Assembly (NCBI GenBank): GCA_031257215.1
Contig: JAIRPC010000051.1
Coordinates: 1 to 11,151, forward strand
Direction of reading: 5' to 3'
DNA: 11,151 bases
Source of the DNA: Eubacteriales Family XIII. Incertae Sedis bacterium
Lineage (GTDB): Bacteria > Bacillota > Clostridia > Peptostreptococcales > Anaerovoracaceae
The position numbers and the translations under genes were made by a program. The notes beneath the pieces are model-generated. The model was not told where the DNA came from, made no database searches, and saw only the letters and a program-made list of their open reading frames with translations. Positions 1 to 6,735 of the stretch are shown in pieces. Positions within the stretch are counted from its first letter, which is position 1, and each line of letters opens with the position of its first letter.

Positions 1-642
1 GCGGCGGATGTCCGCGAGCTTATAGAGCATCTCGCGCTCGACAACGTAGTGCTGGCGGGCTTCTCGCTCGGCGCGTTTATCGTCCTCGAATACGTGAGGG
101 TGTACGGCTGTGGCGGGATAGCCAAGGTCGTGCTGGCCGATATCACGCCCAAGTTCATCAACGAGGATGGGTGGGACCTGGGGCTATACCAGGGCGAATA
201 CACGCGCTCCCAGTTCGATGCGCATATGCGCGGCGGCATTGAGGATTTCAACCGCCAGACGGCGTATTTCATATACAGGAATTTGCTTCGCGCAGACCCC
301 GGGCGGCGTTTTCGGCGCACGGCCCCCGCCTGGGCGCGCGTTTTGACATTCCTCATCTTCGGCAATTCGCGCGAACGCATGGCTGTCGTATATTTTTACT
401 TCAAGAGCACCTGCGAGCGCGACCACCGCGACACGCTCTCGATGATTGCGGCGGACACGGCGATTTTTTACGCCGACCCAGGCTCCCTGTTCCCGCCGGG
501 GGCGGCGAAGTACATGGCCGAAAAGATCCCGAACGGCGCCAGGCTGGTCCCGTTCCACGGCTCTCCGCACACTAGGGTGCTCCGCCCAGCCTCCCGCTTC
601 GTTCGCGAGCTGTTGAGCTTTATCGGCGGCGACGTGATATAA
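1..642 (+). CDS. alpha/beta hydrolase, C-terminal part (5' end outside window)
   Basis: The frame is open from base 1 to the TAA at 640-642, giving 213 visible residues; the first ATG at 49 is internal because the conserved part begins before it. The nucleophile elbow GFSLG is at visible residues 20-24 (Ser22), preceded by the usual hydrophobic strand (VVLA). Near the C-terminus a segment FYADPGSLFPP matches the strand that normally carries the catalytic acid, and GSPHTRVLRP-SRFVRELLSFI matches the loop with the catalytic His and the final helix. The family comprises esterases, C-C hydrolases, haloperoxidases and related enzymes; the substrate cannot be told from sequence. The usual acid position aligns with Gly here, with an Asp two residues earlier. 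About 60-80 N-terminal residues are probably missing. The next gene starts 43 bp downstream with its own promoter-like sequence. Confidence 0.85.
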   Translation, partial: AADVRELIEHLALDNVVLAGFSLGAFIVLEYVRVYGCGGIAKVVLADITPKFINEDGWDLGLYQGEYTRSQFDAHMRGGIEDFNRQTAYFIYRNLLRADPGRRFRRTAPAWARVLTFLIFGNSRERMAVVYFYFKSTCERDHRDTLSMIAADTAIFYADPGSLFPPGAAKYMAEKIPNGARLVPFHGSPHTRVLRPASRFVRELLSFIGGDVI

Positions 643-670
643 TTGTAAATGAAAGTTTTCGATATATAGT
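643..670 (+). promoter_or_regulatory. putative promoter of the flavodiiron protein gene
   Basis: TTGTAA (643-648) and TATAGT (665-670) are separated by 16 bp. They sit directly after the hydrolase stop and just ahead of the GGAGGG ribosome binding site at 676-681, so the leader would be only a few bases long. The match is moderate and the region is AT-rich, so this is a candidate only. Confidence 0.4.
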
Positions 671-685
671 ATATTGGAGGGAAAA

Positions 686-1918
686 ATGTTGACAAAAAGA
701 ATTGCTGACGATTTCACTTGGGTCGGGGTGCTTGACCCGGGTCTGCGGGTGTTCGACATCGTGATGTGGACGGAGTTTGGCACTACGTACAACTCATATG
801 TCTTGAAGGGCACGGAAAAAACAGCGGTTTTTGAAGCGTCCAAGGCTCATTTTTTCGACGAATGGATTGAGAAAGTGAAGTCGGAAACGCCGATTGAGAA
901 AATCGATTACCTTATCGTTGACCACACCGAGCCGGATCATTCCGGCACGATAGAGCGCCTGCTCGAACTGAACCCGAATATCGAGATAGTCGGCTCTATG
1001 GGCGCGATCAATTTCATGAAGGAAATCGCCAACAGGGACATCAGCGGTCGCGCGGTCAAGACGGGGGACGAGTTGGATCTCGGCGGCAAGACGCTGCAAT
1101 TCATCTCCGCACCAAACCTGCATTGGCCCGACACGATCTTCACGTATGTCCCTGAGATAAAGACGCTCATCACCTGCGACTGCTTCGGTGCGCATTACAG
1201 CGACGAGAACATAACGGACGACAACCTCACGAACTACGGGGATTACATGAAAACGCTCGTATACTACTACGATAATATTATCGGGCCGTTCAAGGGTGAT
1301 GTGCTGTCAGCGCTGGACAAGATCGAGGGGCTTGACATAGAGGTTATCGCCACGGGCCACGGGCCTGTGCTGACCAAGAACCCTATGTCTGTCGTAGAGC
1401 TATACCGCCAGTGGTCTTCACCGCGCAATCCGAACCAGAAAAAAACAGTAATTATTCCATATGTTTCCGCATACGGCTACACGAGAACGCTCGCCGAAAC
1501 CATAGCGGAGGGCATACGCTCCGCCGGCGATATCGAGGTGCGGCTCTACGACATGGTAACGTCCGACATGGGCGAGGTGATGACGGAGCTGCGCGACGCG
1601 GACGGCTTCCTGCTCGGCACGCCGACGATAGTGGGCGAAGCGCTCGAACCTATATGGAAGATAGCGGCGTCGCTGAACGCGAAGCTGCACGGCGGCAAAT
1701 ACGCCTCGGCGTTCGGCTCATACGGTTGGAGCGGGGAGGGCGTGCCGCATATCATGGAGCGGCTCGGGCAGTTGAAGTTGAACGTGTTCGGCGACGGGCT
1801 GCGGTTCAGGTTCAAGCCTACCCCTGCCGACCTCGACACGGCGCGGGCGTTCGGGCATGATTTTGGCGCGTCGGTTCGGGACGAACGCCTGTCGGACGAC
1901 TCCTTCAAGAGCGCCTGA
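686..1918 (+). CDS. fprA: flavodiiron protein, FprA type (O2/NO reductase)
   Basis: Cytoplasmic enzyme of anaerobes that reduces O2 to water and/or NO to N2O, taking electrons from rubredoxin or coenzyme F420H2 depending on the lineage. The 410-residue product has the normal family length. The N-terminal metallo-beta-lactamase-like domain (about 1-250) has the complete diiron ligand set: H80-x-E82-x-D84-H85, H146 in NLHWPDT, D165 in TCDCFGAHY and H225 in ATGHGPV. The C-terminal flavodoxin domain (about 254-400) starts with VIIPYVSAYGYTRTLAE, the FMN phosphate loop. No rubredoxin domain is fused, so an external donor is expected. I start at ATG 686 because GGAGGG (676-681) lies 4 bases ahead of it; the in-frame TTG at 674 overlaps that site. 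The gene lies 21 bp ahead of the HI0933-type flavoprotein and may be cotranscribed with it. Confidence 0.95.
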   Translation: MLTKRIADDFTWVGVLDPGLRVFDIVMWTEFGTTYNSYVLKGTEKTAVFEASKAHFFDEWIEKVKSETPIEKIDYLIVDHTEPDHSGTIERLLELNPNIEIVGSMGAINFMKEIANRDISGRAVKTGDELDLGGKTLQFISAPNLHWPDTIFTYVPEIKTLITCDCFGAHYSDENITDDNLTNYGDYMKTLVYYYDNIIGPFKGDVLSALDKIEGLDIEVIATGHGPVLTKNPMSVVELYRQWSSPRNPNQKKTVIIPYVSAYGYTRTLAETIAEGIRSAGDIEVRLYDMVTSDMGEVMTELRDADGFLLGTPTIVGEALEPIWKIAASLNAKLHGGKYASAFGSYGWSGEGVPHIMERLGQLKLNVFGDGLRFRFKPTPADLDTARAFGHDFGASVRDERLSDDSFKSA

Positions 1919-1939
1919 CGGACAGCCCACTGGCAGTTT

Positions 1940-3184
1940 ATGAATAACTATGACTTGATAATCATCGGTGCAGGGGCGGCGGGGCTAACCGCCGCCATCG
2001 CATTTCTTCGGGGCGGCTCATACGCGGGAAAGCGCGGCTCGGTGCTGCTCATTGACGCGAACGGCGAACCTGGCAAGAAGCTCCTGGCTACTGGCAACGG
2101 CAGGTGCAACCTGTCCAATGCTTCGGCCGGCGGTTGGCGGGACACAAAGGAATTTTTCGAAAGCCTGGGCCTGTTGCTGTACGAGGGCGAGGGCGGGCGC
2201 GTATATCCGCAATCGCGCCAGGCCGCTACGGTGCGGAACGCGCTCGTCGGAGAAGCGGTGCGCCTTGGCGCGGAGTTCTTGGCGAATGTGCGAGCTACGG
2301 GCGTGTCACGCAGCGGCGCGGGCTTTGTGGTGGAAGCGGAGCGGAACGGCGAGGCGGTGGCGCTTTCGGGCGGCGCTCGGCGGGCGAAGCCGAGCGTGCA
2401 GGCGAGCCGCGAAGCCCCTATGGGGTTTTCCTCGGAACAGGTTATCGTCGCAACGGGCGGCAAGGCTTGCCCTGCATACGGAAATTTCGGTGACGGGTAC
2501 GCTATCGCCAGGTCGTTCGGCATAGAGGTGAGCCCGATAAGGCCCGCGCTCGCGCCTTTCGTCTACGCGGACGATGTGAAAGGCGGGCTTGCCGCGCTTG
2601 CGGGGGTGCGGGCAAAGGCAAGGGTGGAGCTTTTGATGCGGCGCAACGGGAATGGCGGTGGACAGCGGTCCTCCGAATGCGGCGTTATTGCGTCGGCAGA
2701 GGGCGAGGTGCAGTTCGCAGCCTACGGGCTTTCGGGCATCTGCGTTTTCGACCTCAGCAGGCACTACACGGGCGGCGACGGGTGCGCCGTGCGCATTGAC
2801 CTCGCGCCGCGCCATACGGAACGCGAGATAGCGGAGCTGCTTGCGTCGGACCGCGCGGCAGGGCTGGCGGGCATAGTGAATTCCAAAATAGCGGAGCATA
2901 TAGAAGCGAAAGCCAGCGATGCCGAAACTGCGGCGGTGCTCGTCAAGCGGCTAATCGTGCCGGTGAAAGGGACAAAGGGCTGGAAGGACGCGCAGATAAC
3001 AGCAGGGGGTGTCAGCATGGGCGAGGTGGCTCCCGGCAGCTATGAAGCGGCAAAGGCGTCAGGTCTGTATTTCGTGGGTGAAGCGCTGGACTACGACGGC
3101 GCAAGCGGCGGATACAACCTGGATTTCGCGTGGAACAGCGGGCTGAAAGCCGGCCGCGCCGCCGCGAAACATTTGACGAAATAG
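1940..3184 (+). CDS. HI0933/BaiN-family FAD-dependent oxidoreductase
   Basis: Predicted soluble flavoprotein of 414 residues. The N-terminal dinucleotide-binding motif GAGAAG is at residues 11-16. The family signature GEPGKKLLATGNGRCNLSN follows at 42-60, then VIVATGGKACPAYGNFGDGY at 168-187 and, near the C-terminus, TAGGVSMGEV plus GLYFVGEALDYDGASGGYNLDFAWNSG. These are characteristic of the HI0933-like (YhiN/BaiN) family. Some members have been linked to bile acid 7-alpha-dehydroxylation in gut clostridia, but most are uncharacterised, so no substrate is assigned. There is no Shine-Dalgarno sequence before ATG 1940, suggesting translation coupled to fprA 21 bp upstream. Two stretches look inserted relative to my memory of the family: residues 24-34 and about 144-165; the second carries a DNA hairpin. 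A T-tract hairpin (3259-3293) follows the stop. Confidence 0.9.
   Translation: MNNYDLIIIGAGAAGLTAAIAFLRGGSYAGKRGSVLLIDANGEPGKKLLATGNGRCNLSNASAGGWRDTKEFFESLGLLLYEGEGGRVYPQSRQAATVRNALVGEAVRLGAEFLANVRATGVSRSGAGFVVEAERNGEAVALSGGARRAKPSVQASREAPMGFSSEQVIVATGGKACPAYGNFGDGYAIARSFGIEVSPIRPALAPFVYADDVKGGLAALAGVRAKARVELLMRRNGNGGGQRSSECGVIASAEGEVQFAAYGLSGICVFDLSRHYTGGDGCAVRIDLAPRHTEREIAELLASDRAAGLAGIVNSKIAEHIEAKASDAETAAVLVKRLIVPVKGTKGWKDAQITAGGVSMGEVAPGSYEAAKASGLYFVGEALDYDGASGGYNLDFAWNSGLKAGRAAAKHLTK
2374..2396. repeat. 8-bp perfect hairpin inside the flavoprotein gene
   Basis: CGCTCGGC (2374-2381) and its exact reverse complement GCCGAGCG (2389-2396) flank the 7-base loop GGGCGAA. The hairpin encodes part of the Gly/Ala/Arg/Lys-rich stretch that interrupts the protein just before the conserved VIVATGG strand. 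It could be a small palindromic insertion or a chance GC-rich palindrome. Confidence 0.5.
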
Positions 3185-3258
3185 TCTTTCCTGATTTTCT
3201 ATAAAGTTGTAGTTATTGGATTTATCCCCTACCTATTCGCTAACCTACCGTCCCAAGC

Positions 3259-3293
3259 AAGGCTATTCTGGTATCGCCTTATTTTGTTTTTTT
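3259..3293 (+). terminator. putative intrinsic terminator of the fprA-flavoprotein unit
   Basis: AAGGCTAT (3259-3266) pairs with ATCGCCTT (3273-3280), one mismatch, loop TCTGGT, followed directly by ATTTTGTTTTTTT (3281-3293). It lies 75 bp after the flavoprotein stop and overlaps the last codons of the convergent lysozyme-domain gene, so the two units would end against each other. The stem is short but the T-tract is good. Confidence 0.6.
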
Positions 3294-3944
3294 GTGATAG
3301 ATCTCGTAGGCCTCGTGCGCGAAGGCTATGCGCTTGCTCATGGCTGGGATGCCTGGGCGTTCGTACCTGTTGCAGAACAGGATGGTAGCTTCGTCTATGG
3401 TCTTGCATTCCAGTAGGGCCTTTTTGATGCCTGAATAGCTGCCGTCAAGCTCGACCTTCACAAGGAAATCGAGCTGGGTTTGCAGGCTGTGCGGGTTTTT
3501 CATGCTGAGCAGCTTGGCCCTGCGGTTGCCCTGCCACTGCGCCAGCCCGTCCCCCGACGTTTCGTAGCCGTGTTCCTGCTTGATATTGCCCATTATGCCC
3601 GCCGTCTGTTCGTCAGAAAATCCCGCTTTTACGAGATAGTTCCAGATATGGTCGCGATTCGAAGACGGCTTCTTGACCAGGCGAGCCTGCAAGGCTTCAT
3701 CCGGCGTCGGCTCGGATTGCGGCTTCAAGTTATTCATCGGCTGGGGTTTCAGGTAATAGTCGCCCACCGCGACTGGTTTGATGATGGAAGCTTCGTCGGG
3801 GACATATACGCTGTCCTCCGAAATCACTGTGAAAGGCATGAGTGCGACACCCGCCGCAAAGACACCTAAGACCGCGCGGCGCAGGCCCTTGTTGAACACC
3901 GCCGCCAACGTGCTGCTATTAATAAGCGCATACACCTTTCCCAT
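3279..3944 (-). CDS. exported protein with phage-type lysozyme-like domain
   Basis: From ATG 3944 the product has 221 residues. An n-region ending KGLRR (residues 19-23) precedes a hydrophobic stretch AVLGVFAAGVALMPFTVIS (24-42), consistent with a signal peptide or membrane anchor, although the n-region is long. Residues about 45-95 form a Pro-rich linker. Residues about 98-218 resemble the phage tail lysozyme domain: IWNYLVKAGFSDEQTAGIMGNIKQEHGY, then GLAQWQGNRRAKLL, QLDFLVKVEL and CNRYERPGIPAMSKRIAFAHEAY. Glu124 in NIKQEHGY is the likely catalytic acid; the expected role is peptidoglycan cleavage outside the cell. An in-frame TTG at 3980 would extend it by 12 residues but lies in the putative -35 box. 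No phage structural genes are nearby, so this is probably a cellular wall hydrolase or a leftover of a prophage. Base composition is less GC-rich than the flanking genes. Confidence 0.8.
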   Translation of the reverse strand: MGKVYALINSSTLAAVFNKGLRRAVLGVFAAGVALMPFTVISEDSVYVPDEASIIKPVAVGDYYLKPQPMNNLKPQSEPTPDEALQARLVKKPSSNRDHIWNYLVKAGFSDEQTAGIMGNIKQEHGYETSGDGLAQWQGNRRAKLLSMKNPHSLQTQLDFLVKVELDGSYSGIKKALLECKTIDEATILFCNRYERPGIPAMSKRIAFAHEAYEIYHKKTK

Positions 3945-3950
3945 ACTCTG

Positions 3951-3980
3951 ATTATATAGCGGCGAAATCAGACAAAGCAA
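3951..3980 (-). promoter_or_regulatory. putative promoter of the lysozyme-domain gene
   Basis: Reading the minus strand, TTGCTT (3980-3975) and a perfect TATAAT (3956-3951) are separated by 18 bp. Only 6 bases separate TATAAT from ATG 3944, so if this promoter is used the transcript would start at or almost at the start codon (leaderless), or translation starts further in. Confidence 0.5.
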
Positions 3981-4054
3981 CAGTTATGTAATAATTTCGT
4001 AATATGCTCACAGAGTCTTCACCGTATCTTGCGAATTATCAGATAAATGCCATG

Positions 4055-4087
4055 TTCGCGCGAGCGGGAGCCGCCACGCCGCGCGAA
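4055..4087. repeat. GC-rich inverted repeat upstream of gpmI
   Basis: TTCGCGCG (4055-4062) and CGCGCGAA (4080-4087) are exact reverse complements around a 17-base loop. They lie between the divergent lysozyme-domain and gpmI promoters. There is no T-tract on either strand, so it is not an obvious terminator; an operator or a chance GC palindrome is possible. Confidence 0.4.
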
Positions 4088-4100
4088 AACCCGCCGCCGC

Positions 4101-4143
4101 ATGATATACGCAAGATGTACACATGATATACTAGATGTATCAT
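4101..4143 (+). promoter_or_regulatory. tandem 22-bp repeat containing the probable gpmI promoter
   Basis: Two imperfect copies lie head to tail: ATGATATACGCAAGATGTAC (from 4101) and ATGATATACTAGATGTATC (from 4123). Each contains a TGnTATAC(T/G) extended -10 element; the second, TGATATACT at 4124-4132, is the better one and would give a leader of about 70 nt before gpmI. Copy two also ends in ATGATA...TATCAT dyad symmetry. No convincing -35 box is seen, which is usual for extended -10 promoters. Confidence 0.5.
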
Positions 4144-4210
4144 TGGTTAGTATAGCGGGCGGCCGGGCGAGTCGGTCCCCGTTGGGTTTGAGAAAAGGAG
4201 CGGGCGCAAT

Positions 4211-5893
4211 ATGGCGAGATTTGATGGCAGGGCGAACGGCGGCATGAACTATAACAATAACGGCGAAACGGGCGGCGCTTCGGGCGGCGGAGCGAATAAC
4301 GGCGTGGGCGGCGGCGCTGGCGGAGCGGCCAGGGCAGACGCTGGGCGCAGGCTTGCCATGCTCATGATTTTGGACGGCTGCGGTTACAGCGAAAGCGAGT
4401 ACGGCAACGCGATAAAGCAGGCGGACACGCCGAACCTCGACAGGCTCTGGGCCGAGCGGCCGCACGCGCTGCTCGACGCCAGCGGGCTCGCCGTGGGGCT
4501 GCCCGACGGACAGATGGGCAACAGCGAGGTCGGTCATCTGAACATAGGCGCGGGCAGGACGGTCTACCAGGCGCTCACTCGCATAACGAAGTCCATAGAG
4601 GATGGGGATTTTTCCCATAACCCTGCTCTTGCGGGCGCGATGGATACAGCGAAAGGGGACGGGCGCTCGCTGCACATAATGGGGCTGGTCGGGCCGGGCG
4701 GCGTCCACAGCCACCAGGATCACCTGGTCGCGCTCGTGAGGCTGGCGCGCGATTCTGGGGTCAGCCGCATATATATACACGCGTGGCTAGACGGCCGCGA
4801 CACGCCCCCGCGCTCGGCGGCGGGCTTCCTCGCGGAGTTGGAGGCTTCGCTCTCAGAGCTTGGCGCGGGGCAGGTCGTGACGATATCAGGCAGATATTAC
4901 GCGATGGATCGCGACAACAGGTGGGAGCGGATAGCGAAAGCCTATGACGCGATAACGGTCGGCGACGGGCTTCGTGCCAGTTCCGTTGTGGAAGCTATCG
5001 AAAGCGCATACGAGCGGGGCGAGAACGACGAATTTGTCCTGCCGACGAATATCGTAGGCGGCACGGAGCAGGGTGAAGCCGCGCCCGTCACCATCAAGAG
5101 CGGCGATGCCGTCATATTCTTCAATTTCCGGCCTGACCGCGCCAGGGAGATAACCCGCGCGCTCACTGAGCCTGGCTTCGACGGGTTCGAGCGCAGGGTG
5201 AGGCCCGAGCATCTATTCTTTGTTACCATGACCGAATACGACGCGACGCTGTCGAACGTGCGGGTCGCATATCCGCCGGAGGAAATAAAGAACACGCTGG
5301 GCGAATATCTGTCTGGGCTTGGCCTGCGCCAGCTGCGCATTGCCGAGACGGAGAAATACGCGCACGTCACGTTCTTCTTCAACGGCGGCGTCGAGGAGCC
5401 GAACCCCAACGAGGATCGCATACTCATTCCCTCGCCCAAGGTGGCGACCTACGACCTCATGCCAGAGATGAGCGCCTACACAGTAACGGAGCGCGCAATA
5501 ACAGAGATCGCGTCCGGCAAATACGATTTGATAGTTTTGAATTTCGCGAACATGGACATGGTGGGGCATACGGGCGTAATGGAGGCCGCCGTCAAGGCCG
5601 CCGCCGCCGTGGATGAATGTGTGGGCAGGATAGCCCAGGCCGTCGAGGAAGCGGGCGGGCAGCTGCTTGTCACCGCCGACCACGGCAATTCGGAAACGAT
5701 GCTGACCGAGGACGGAAGCCCAATAACGGCGCACTCGACCAACCCCGTGCCGTTGATATTAGCCTGCGGCGGCGGGGACGGAGCGGCTCTGCGCGGCGGC
5801 AGGCTGTCTGATATCGCGCCCACGCTGCTAGACATGATGGATCTCCCCGCGCCAAGCGAGATGACAGGGCAGACGCTGCTTGTGAGGGAATAG
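4211..5893 (+). CDS. gpmI: 2,3-bisphosphoglycerate-independent phosphoglycerate mutase
   Basis: Glycolytic/gluconeogenic enzyme interconverting 3- and 2-phosphoglycerate through a phosphoserine intermediate with two Mn2+ ions. All signature residues are visible: D55 (LDGCGYS), nucleophile S105 (GNSEVGHLNIGAGR), H166 (GPGGVHSHQDH), R196-D197 (WLDGRDTPP), SGRYYAMDRDNRW at 226-238, R307 and R310 (NFRPDRARE), K382, D449 and H453 (NMDMVGHTG), D490-H491 (TADHGNSE) and H508 (AHSTNPVP). The enzyme is therefore expected to be active. AAAGGAG (4194-4200) lies 10 bases before ATG 4211, supporting this start. The 560-residue length exceeds the usual roughly 510 because about 45 N-terminal residues form a Gly/Asn/Ala-rich, low-complexity extension before the first strand (LAMLMILDG). 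ATG 4244 is a possible internal start. It stands alone here, not in the gap-pgk-tpi cluster often seen in Firmicutes. Confidence 0.95.
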   Translation: MARFDGRANGGMNYNNNGETGGASGGGANNGVGGGAGGAARADAGRRLAMLMILDGCGYSESEYGNAIKQADTPNLDRLWAERPHALLDASGLAVGLPDGQMGNSEVGHLNIGAGRTVYQALTRITKSIEDGDFSHNPALAGAMDTAKGDGRSLHIMGLVGPGGVHSHQDHLVALVRLARDSGVSRIYIHAWLDGRDTPPRSAAGFLAELEASLSELGAGQVVTISGRYYAMDRDNRWERIAKAYDAITVGDGLRASSVVEAIESAYERGENDEFVLPTNIVGGTEQGEAAPVTIKSGDAVIFFNFRPDRAREITRALTEPGFDGFERRVRPEHLFFVTMTEYDATLSNVRVAYPPEEIKNTLGEYLSGLGLRQLRIAETEKYAHVTFFFNGGVEEPNPNEDRILIPSPKVATYDLMPEMSAYTVTERAITEIASGKYDLIVLNFANMDMVGHTGVMEAAVKAAAAVDECVGRIAQAVEEAGGQLLVTADHGNSETMLTEDGSPITAHSTNPVPLILACGGGDGAALRGGRLSDIAPTLLDMMDLPAPSEMTGQTLLVRE

Positions 5894-5925
5894 CGTAGTG
5901 AAAATATCAAGGAGAGTTCTTCGGA

Positions 5926-5979
5926 ATATAAAAACAAAGAATAAGTGTCGTCAACTGTCCGAAAAGCAGTTGACGACAC
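5926..5979 (-). terminator. hairpin closing the GNAT/small-gene unit (possible bidirectional terminator)
   Basis: GTGTCGTCAACTG (5945-5957) and CAGTTGACGACAC (5967-5979) are a perfect 13-bp inverted repeat with a 9-base loop. On the minus strand the stem is followed by TTATTCTTTGTTTTTATATT, T-rich enough for an intrinsic terminator of the minus-strand pair that ends at 6035. Toward gpmI on the plus strand there is no T-tract after the stem. The perfect stem could also be a small mobile palindrome. Confidence 0.55.
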
Positions 5980-6034
5980 AATGTAAAACAATACCGATAT
6001 AAAACATATTAGAACCTATTGTGATAGCCCGCGA

Positions 6035-6217
6035 TCAACCTGCTGGAAACAGTTTTGTAAAACCGTCTTTTGCGGTGCGGTGGCCGACGATAAACGCCCC
6101 TACCTCTTCTTCGGTAAGCACTCGACCAAGTTCGGCCTGCTTGCTTATTATGGCACGAATGTCAATGACCTCCTGCGGTCTGCTGAATTGTTCTTTTTGC
6201 CACGCCAACATATCCAT
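6035..6217 (-). CDS. 60-residue hypothetical protein, partner of the GNAT-like gene
   Basis: I do not recognise the family. It is a small, soluble, charged protein rich in predicted helix: SRPQEVIDIRAIISKQAELG, then LTEEEVGAFIVGHRTAKDGFTKLF. It has no signal peptide, membrane segment or cysteine. It is likely real: its ATG overlaps the stop of the upstream gene (TAATG, sharing one base), and AAAGGAG lies 9 bases ahead of the start, inside the upstream coding sequence. This arrangement implies translational coupling in roughly fixed ratio. A cognate regulator, antitoxin-like protein or substrate of the acetyltransferase are all possible; none is shown by sequence. The hairpin at 5945-5979 probably ends the transcript. 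Confidence 0.7.
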   Translation of the reverse strand: MDMLAWQKEQFSRPQEVIDIRAIISKQAELGRVLTEEEVGAFIVGHRTAKDGFTKLFPAG

Positions 6218-6672
6218 TAGGCTTGACTCCTTTCCAAATATTTTCTCACAAGTGATTCGGCACCTTGCGTATCAAAGTACATCCTGTTATTGCCGATTGG
6301 CTTAGCCCCGTACTTGCTGGCGTATAATTCCCGTAGTACGGAGATGGGTTCGAATACGACAAAGCCGTCAAAGCCCGCCTCAATAGAATCTCTCGCCACA
6401 TACGCCAGAATCACGCCTGCGACATCTGAATTTATTCTGCCCTCACCTCTGTTATGTGGTGCTATTTCCAATAAGTATAGAAAATTATATAGCTCTTTCC
6501 TGTCTTGCGCATAATACGCCAAGCCCTCCAAAACGCTTCCTGCAAATACGCTTAGGTTGATAACCTCCAAGTCGGTATTCGGCATGATTGACCAATCGAA
6601 TACCCAGCCCTTTTGCATGAGGGATTTGGCAAAGTCTTTTGTTATATTTACATGTTCAAAACGGTATTTCAT
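6217..6672 (-). CDS. GNAT-like acetyltransferase-fold protein
   Basis: From ATG 6672 the product has 151 residues. The stretch LYLLEIAPHNRGEG (66-79), then VAGVILAYVARDSIEAGFDGFVVFEP (84-109) and LRELYASKYGAKPIGNNRMYFD (113-134), matches the layout of GNAT N-acetyltransferases: strand, acetyl-CoA-binding helix, strand, then the Tyr-containing helix and final strand. I recall similar proteins in mobile or accessory loci of Firmicutes, but the substrate is unknown. A longer in-frame start exists at ATG 6726; I prefer 6672 because a TGGTATAAT extended -10 element lies between them and neither start has a Shine-Dalgarno site. The gene is visibly less GC-rich than gpmI and addA on either side, suggesting transfer. 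It overlaps the 60-codon gene by one base. Confidence 0.65.
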   Translation of the reverse strand: MKYRFEHVNITKDFAKSLMQKGWVFDWSIMPNTDLEVINLSVFAGSVLEGLAYYAQDRKELYNFLYLLEIAPHNRGEGRINSDVAGVILAYVARDSIEAGFDGFVVFEPISVLRELYASKYGAKPIGNNRMYFDTQGAESLVRKYLERSQA

Positions 6673-6679
6673 ACTATTT

Positions 6680-6688
6680 ATTATACCA
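6680..6688 (-). promoter_or_regulatory. extended -10 promoter of the GNAT-like gene
   Basis: On the minus strand TGGTATAAT is a perfect extended -10 element, with TATAAT at 6685-6680. The preferred ATG (6672) follows 7 bases later, which would make a leaderless or nearly leaderless transcript, as for the lysozyme-domain gene. Confidence 0.5.
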
Positions 6689-6735
6689 CGAATCTTGAAA
6701 CAGTCCTGCGCATACGATAACAGCATATAAAAATA

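Noticed and set aside
184..843. 219-codon minus-strand frame across the hydrolase and fprA start
   Set aside because: It spans two sense genes and their promoter region and has no motif or ribosome binding site.
1411..1860. 149-codon plus-strand frame within fprA
   Set aside because: Frame-shifted shadow of the flavodoxin domain; Arg-rich with no start signal.
4019..4780. 253-codon minus-strand frame opposite gpmI
   Set aside because: Arg/His/Ala-rich composition typical of the antisense of a GC-rich gene, overlapping the well-supported gpmI.
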